In this document: one piece after another, positions 62,138 to 64,000 of the stretch
Layout: the number at the start of each line of letters is the position of its first letter
Numbering within the stretch: position 1 is the stretch's first letter
NCBI GenBank assembly: GCA_035627615.1
Contig: DASPLL010000019.1
Location: 56,170 to 120,169, forward strand
DNA: 64,000 nt
Direction of reading: 5' to 3'
Origin: BRH-c25 sp035627615
GTDB taxonomy: Bacteria; Bacillota; Clostridia; Lutisporales; Lutisporaceae
The notes under the pieces: model-generated
Database searches by the model: none
Told to the model about the DNA's origin: nothing
What the model saw: the letters and a program-made list of their open reading frames with translations, nothing else
Translations under genes and position numbers: made by a program

Positions 62138-63961
62138 TTAGAATATTCCTTTAACGATGCACCATACTGAATGATCTCCTGTGATTCCAACAAGCACTTC
62201 ATGCCCTGAGATATTGTAGAACAGCACCCTCTCTACACCCTCATAGCCTTCTGAATCCAGAGACTCATCTTCCGGTTTACCCATGGCGGCTATGATCTGC
62301 TGCGATGTCATTCCAATTTTTGTCCCGAATATGGCATTGTCTCCTGATCCGAACATTATTCCGCCCAGCTTGCCTCCGTATGCAAAAGTGAATTGTACCG
62401 AGTCGTACAGCAGGCTGTAGTCCCCCTCGCGGAATTCCGGCTCTCCGTACATCCGGAGGACATCATCAAGCTTCAGGCTGAATATCTCATTCAGATTATC
62501 CTTTTCGACAGTTAATACTCCACTCCGGAACCATCCTCCTGCAGCTGTTCCTGAGCCTGCTTCTGCTGAATCGCTCTCTGCAAGCTGCCCATTATACGCC
62601 TGGGCCTCCACTGCGGTAAGGTTCCACTTTTCATTTTCCCATTCATACTTATGGATCAGTTCCCCGATCTCATTCTCCCCGCTGGGAGTAAAGATCAGAT
62701 AGCTCATTATTTCAAGCTGCCCACCCTCATTGATACCTTTGACAGTATCCGCAGTATAGACAAGGTCGGTCCCACTGCCCCGGGCATCTGCATAAGCATC
62801 TACCGGGAATCCTATTGTCCTGCTGATAGGGGTAAAGTAAAGGTTCAGTCTGCCTTTCTGTGCGTCATAGCTTGCATACCTGGTAATGTCCAGGTCATCG
62901 AACATATTCACCAATTTATTATTGACATAATGCAGCAGGTAATTATACGGCTGCCCGTCATGGGTAAAGAAGTATATGAAGCTTGTGTTCGCGGACGCCA
63001 TATCCCATACATCCAGTTCTGCAATTTCATTGCCAATTATGACCTCAGTGTCTGCTATGATATCCCCGCTTTTTCCATCGATAATAAGGACCCTGCCTGT
63101 ATACGAGTCTTCGCTGTCTCTTACCAGAACTATATAATCAACTACATCATCTTCGTTTATTTTTCCCTCTTTATATTTGAGTACCGTCCCTGATGAAGCG
63201 GCGGCTATTATCCCGCTTAACTGCTCCGGCGCAACCGAAGGCTTGTCCTTTTCGGCAATGTACTCCTCAACATCGAAAGAGTCTATTTCATATTCCCAGT
63301 CACGGCTTCCATTGTTTTCCTTAAAAATATACTTATCCCCTTCCTGTGTATATACAATCAGCTCCCGCTGCCCCTTCTCCCTGCCGGTAACCTCGTGCCC
63401 TATCACTGTATACGGGTCCTGATGGAATTCTCTGTCCCTGATATACCAACCGGTAGTCGCATAGTCCATATAGTCCTTTATCCTGCTTTCATCTATTGCC
63501 TCAAACAACGGTTCCATATGTGATACTTCATAATAGTATTTCGGTATATCCAGGAGCTGAAGCTTTCCATCCTTGAACACTATGGTATAACACTTGTTAT
63601 ACGTTCCCTCGAATCTTATCAGATAATAGCTCAGCTTGCCATCTTCCTTGATTTCGCTCAATCTTGCCGATATGTACTCCTTAAAGCCGAATTTGGCAAT
63701 ATATACTACCTTGGATATGCTGTTCCTGATTTCTTCATCCTTCAGCTTTTCCGCTTCTTTAAAGGCGTCATCATTGATCATAATCACATTCCGCCCAGTG
63801 TCAAGGCTTGTATATTTTTCATCAGAGGCAGCCTTTGATGTACAGCCGGTCATGTTCATAACTGTTTGTTGTAAGATAAAAATACCCACTTTTGCAAAAC
63901 GGAATTCCCCAGTTTTGCAAGTGTAAAATTCCCCACTTTTGCAAAAATCCATTGCAGGCAT
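62138..63961 (-). CDS. Large lipoprotein, 5' end disrupted by an insertion-sequence terminus
   Basis: The frame is 607 codons, but the first 30 or so are encoded by repeats typical of an IS end. Native sequence seems to begin near MNMTGCTSK (ATG at 63859), which keeps a lipobox-like MTGC but lacks a convincing signal sequence. The rest is beta-rich (VVYIAKFGFKEY; DYIVLVRDSEDSYTGRVL) and ends in a domain with GTKIGMTSQQIIAAMGKPED, as seen in exported copper-amine-oxidase-like or SmpA-like modules. Export is probably impaired. Confidence 0.6.
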   Translation of the reverse strand: MPAMDFCKSGEFYTCKTGEFRFAKVGIFILQQTVMNMTGCTSKAASDEKYTSLDTGRNVIMINDDAFKEAEKLKDEEIRNSISKVVYIAKFGFKEYISARLSEIKEDGKLSYYLIRFEGTYNKCYTIVFKDGKLQLLDIPKYYYEVSHMEPLFEAIDESRIKDYMDYATTGWYIRDREFHQDPYTVIGHEVTGREKGQRELIVYTQEGDKYIFKENNGSRDWEYEIDSFDVEEYIAEKDKPSVAPEQLSGIIAAASSGTVLKYKEGKINEDDVVDYIVLVRDSEDSYTGRVLIIDGKSGDIIADTEVIIGNEIAELDVWDMASANTSFIYFFTHDGQPYNYLLHYVNNKLVNMFDDLDITRYASYDAQKGRLNLYFTPISRTIGFPVDAYADARGSGTDLVYTADTVKGINEGGQLEIMSYLIFTPSGENEIGELIHKYEWENEKWNLTAVEAQAYNGQLAESDSAEAGSGTAAGGWFRSGVLTVEKDNLNEIFSLKLDDVLRMYGEPEFREGDYSLLYDSVQFTFAYGGKLGGIMFGSGDNAIFGTKIGMTSQQIIAAMGKPEDESLDSEGYEGVERVLFYNISGHEVLVGITGDHSVWCIVKGIF

Positions 63962-64000
63962 TCAACTAAATCCGTATCCTTGTATTTGACCATTATGCAA
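63885..64000. mobile_element. Insertion-sequence end (IS21-like), partial
   Basis: Three imperfect 20-24-bp repeats: CCCACTTTTGCAAAACGG, CCCCAGTTTTGCAAGTGT, CCCCACTTTTGCAAAAAT. Tandem repeats of this kind are typical of IS21-family termini, where transposase binds. No transposase gene is visible; it would lie beyond the window. Confidence 0.5.

Overview
The window reads as a chromosomal piece of an anaerobic, Gram-positive Clostridia-class Bacillota. The evidence is strong AGGAGG-type ribosome binding sites, frequent GTG and TTG starts, A+T-rich sigma-A promoters, S-layer-homology proteins, a YesMN-type two-component system and a Bacillus-like gene neighbourhood (uvrBA, minJ-like, ctpB-like, ftsX, ftsE). 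Almost everything is on the minus strand. The exceptions are one small gene (11287-11463), a GT-C glycosyltransferase (24378-25937) and the sulfur block (33451-37693). No tRNA, rRNA or CRISPR array was seen.

Region by region. 1-3423: the end of a YesN/YesM sugar-sensing two-component system with an extracellular solute-binding protein. 3599-8870: uvrB-uvrA under a good sigma-A promoter with a LexA/SOS box, flanked on both sides by an unusual repeat element. 8855-11060: a PucR/CdaR-type regulator and the all-purpose sugar ABC ATPase UgpC/MsmX. 11566-21625: a cell-division and envelope block (MinJ-like PDZ protein, CtpA/B protease, a PcsB/EnvC-like M23 hydrolase, FtsX, FtsE, a lysozyme-fold membrane protein), into which a znuACB-zur zinc operon with its own palindromic operator is inserted. 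21929-24142: two exported double-rhodanese sulfurtransferases. 24378-33300: a dTDP-4-amino-4,6-dideoxyhexose operon (rmlB, rmlA, wecE-like aminotransferase, GT2, ATP-grasp) continuing into an SsuABC-like importer, facing a PMT/ArnT-like GT-C glycosyltransferase. 33451-37693: TusA, a LysR regulator, and an operon in which a YeeE/TsuA sulfur transporter is split into two genes around a second TusA, ending in a thioredoxin reductase with a fused degenerate thioredoxin domain.

37738-53176: two giant S-layer-anchored proteins, a receiver domain lacking its phospho-acceptor, and a 7TM-DISM histidine kinase with a SARP-type (receiver + winged helix + BTAD) response regulator. Upstream of each S-layer transcription unit is the same direct repeat (TGGGAGAA, 11-bp period) exactly 8 bp from a -10 box. 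This is the classic SARP operator layout, so the two-component system probably controls both units. 53370-63961: lipoproteins, a pair of WYL-domain regulators and a TerY-P-like phospho-signalling operon (vWA protein, PP2C phosphatase, Ser/Thr kinase, zinc-ribbon membrane protein, small two-TM protein). It ends in a lipoprotein gene whose 5' end runs into what looks like an insertion-sequence terminus.

The strongest candidates for undescribed biology are the SARP-type S-layer regulatory circuit, a family of elements with heptameric ends (AGTCNCT units) sitting between stop codons and terminators, the TerY-P-like kinase/phosphatase operon, and the aminosugar/ATP-grasp/ABC importer cluster.
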